Positions 11,686 to 12,440 of a DNA stretch of 12,440 nucleotides are shown here, in pieces. The stretch comes from Deltaproteobacteria bacterium (GTDB lineage Bacteria; Desulfobacterota; JADFXK01). The notes beneath the pieces were generated by a model. That model saw only the letters and a program-made list of their open reading frames with translations, was not told the origin of the DNA and searched no databases. Location: assembly GCA_015233285.1 (NCBI GenBank), contig JADFYA010000067.1, positions 1 to 12,440 on the forward strand, written 5' to 3'. The stretch's first letter is position 1, and each line of letters begins with the position of its first letter. A program made the translations under genes and the position numbers.

Positions 11686-12270
11686 ATGGCTAAACCGGCA
11701 AGCAAGAAAGCCACCTATGAGGATCTTTACGGCATCCCCGAAAACACGACTGGGCAGATCATTGACGGGGAGCTGATTGTGACTCCCCGGCCGTCGCGGA
11801 GACACGGCTTCAGCGCCACGGCGCTCGGAGGCGCGGTAACGGGACCGTATCAGTTTGGACAAGGAGGCGGATCCGGCGGATGGATATTTATCATCGCGCC
11901 GGAAATCGGGCTGGGGGAGAATATTCTGGTGCCCGACCTGGCCGGTTGGAAAAGAGAAAGATTTCCGTGGCAGGAGGAATTTAACTGGATTTCCGTTGCA
12001 CCTAATTGGGTCTGCGAAGTCCTGTCGCCCAGCACGTTACGAATCGACAAAGTTAAAAAGATGCACATCTATGCCCGGCACGGCATCGAACACATCTGGC
12101 TGATTGATCCGGCGGCGATGTTCCTGGAGGTCTTCAGGTTGGAATCCGGTGGCTGGCTTCTCCTGGGGAGCTATGCCGAAAATGACAAGGTGCGGGCAGA
12201 GCCGTTCCAGGAGATTGAAATCAACCTGGGCGATTTGTGGCTCGAGAACCGGCAGCCGTCGGCCTCCTAA
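11686..12270 (+). CDS. Uma2-family PD-(D/E)XK endonuclease
   Basis: This 194-residue protein is a full-length Uma2 (DUF820) member. It starts ATYEDLYGIPENTTGQIIDGE, the standard opening. The nuclease core follows: FIIAPEIGLGENILVPDLAGW (E73, D84), then PNWVCEVLSPSTLRIDKVKK with E111 and K125. HIYARHGIEHIWLIDPAAMF is the family's 'Y...GI..YWLIDP' strand. These folds bind Mg2+ and resemble restriction enzymes, but natural substrates are mostly unproven. Uma2 genes are abundant in cyanobacteria and some Desulfobacterota and often move around. AAGGAGA precedes the ATG. It lies 54 bp after the AlbA_2 gene on the same strand with no terminator between, so the two are probably one operon. Confidence 0.85.
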   Translation: MAKPASKKATYEDLYGIPENTTGQIIDGELIVTPRPSRRHGFSATALGGAVTGPYQFGQGGGSGGWIFIIAPEIGLGENILVPDLAGWKRERFPWQEEFNWISVAPNWVCEVLSPSTLRIDKVKKMHIYARHGIEHIWLIDPAAMFLEVFRLESGGWLLLGSYAENDKVRAEPFQEIEINLGDLWLENRQPSAS

Positions 12271-12284
12271 GGAGTTGGAGTTTA

Positions 12285-12315
12285 CGTCAACCCGTAACCT
12301 GCAACATGTAACCCA
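12285..12315 (-). repeat. heptamer array, partial copy of the composite repeat
   Basis: Four units (CAACCCG, TAACCTG, CAACATG, TAACCCA) lie 17 nt after the Uma2 stop. On the minus strand they read into GGGTTGACG, the same junction as in copies 1 and 2. The distal TTACATGTTGC is shared with the start of copy 2. The AT-rich core is missing because the gene begins there. Confidence 0.6.
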
Positions 12316-12370
12316 ATGTCATTACCATGAAAATCTCCCGGGGCGTAGGCCGGACGTTGGGTATAGGTAT

Positions 12371-12420
12371 CCCACCCCTTCCCGGAAGGGTCTCAGATGC
12401 CGGATAGAGGGATATCCGGC
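12371..12420. repeat. two hairpins at the window end
   Basis: CCCTTCC-C-GGAAGGG (about 12376-12390) and GCCGGATA (12399-12406) with TATCCGGC (12413-12420, loop of 6) are perfect inverted repeats. Only a short TGATTT follows the second, so termination of the AlbA_2-Uma2 transcript is possible but weak. Nothing coding is seen in 12271-12440. Confidence 0.5.
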
Positions 12421-12440
12421 CTGATTTCCTGCTATTGAGA

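Overview
This window looks like accessory chromosome from a GC-rich anaerobic bacterium. A member of the Desulfobacterota (former Deltaproteobacteria) is the best guess. It rests on the gene families present (UPF0175/DUF3368 toxin-antitoxin pairs, Uma2 and Rpn nucleases, a B12-binding radical SAM enzyme, a SpoIIAA-like tandem protein) and on the degenerate intergenic repeats. No rRNA, tRNA or core housekeeping gene anchors the assignment, so it is an inference.

Layout. At 1-244 there is a non-coding repeat element. From 245 to 1881 comes an AT-rich patch. It holds the tail of a broken hybrid histidine kinase (Hpt domain) fused end to end with a truncated PIN toxin and its intact antitoxin (minus strand). 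Divergent to these is an intact RelE/ParE-type toxin-antitoxin pair (plus strand). The two modules share a 172-bp control region with an array of palindromic half-sites between two good promoters. Next come a tandem SpoIIAA-like protein (1971-2750) and a low-complexity spacer. A second AT-rich block (3035-4051, minus) carries a DUF3368 PIN toxin with an unusual antitoxin made of two fused UPF0175 units, followed by an AbiJ-like abortive-infection protein (4223-5101, minus). A TetR regulator and a carboxymuconolactone-decarboxylase-like protein form a self-regulated redox or electrophile-type operon (5336-6537, minus), whose operator lies inside a textbook promoter.

From 6913 to 12270 all genes are on the plus strand and GC-rich: a GNAT acetyltransferase, an Rpn-family PD-(D/E)XK nuclease, a B12-binding radical SAM enzyme, an AlbA_2/HATPase (Schlafen-like, COG2865) protein and a Uma2-family PD-(D/E)XK nuclease. 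The last two form a likely operon. The remainder (12271-12440) is repeats and hairpins.

Working together: the left half reads as a small defence and addiction cluster (three toxin-antitoxin modules, one of them broken, plus AbiJ). The right half mixes nucleases with single metabolic genes. The feature no gene explains is the set of dispersed repeats. These are a composite element of about 100 bp present at 131-242 (minus) and 10168-10262 (plus), heptamer arrays of consensus YAACCCG at five gene ends, an 18-bp C-rich motif just downstream of minus-strand stop codons, and a CGCAGATT-type inverted repeat before the acetyltransferase.
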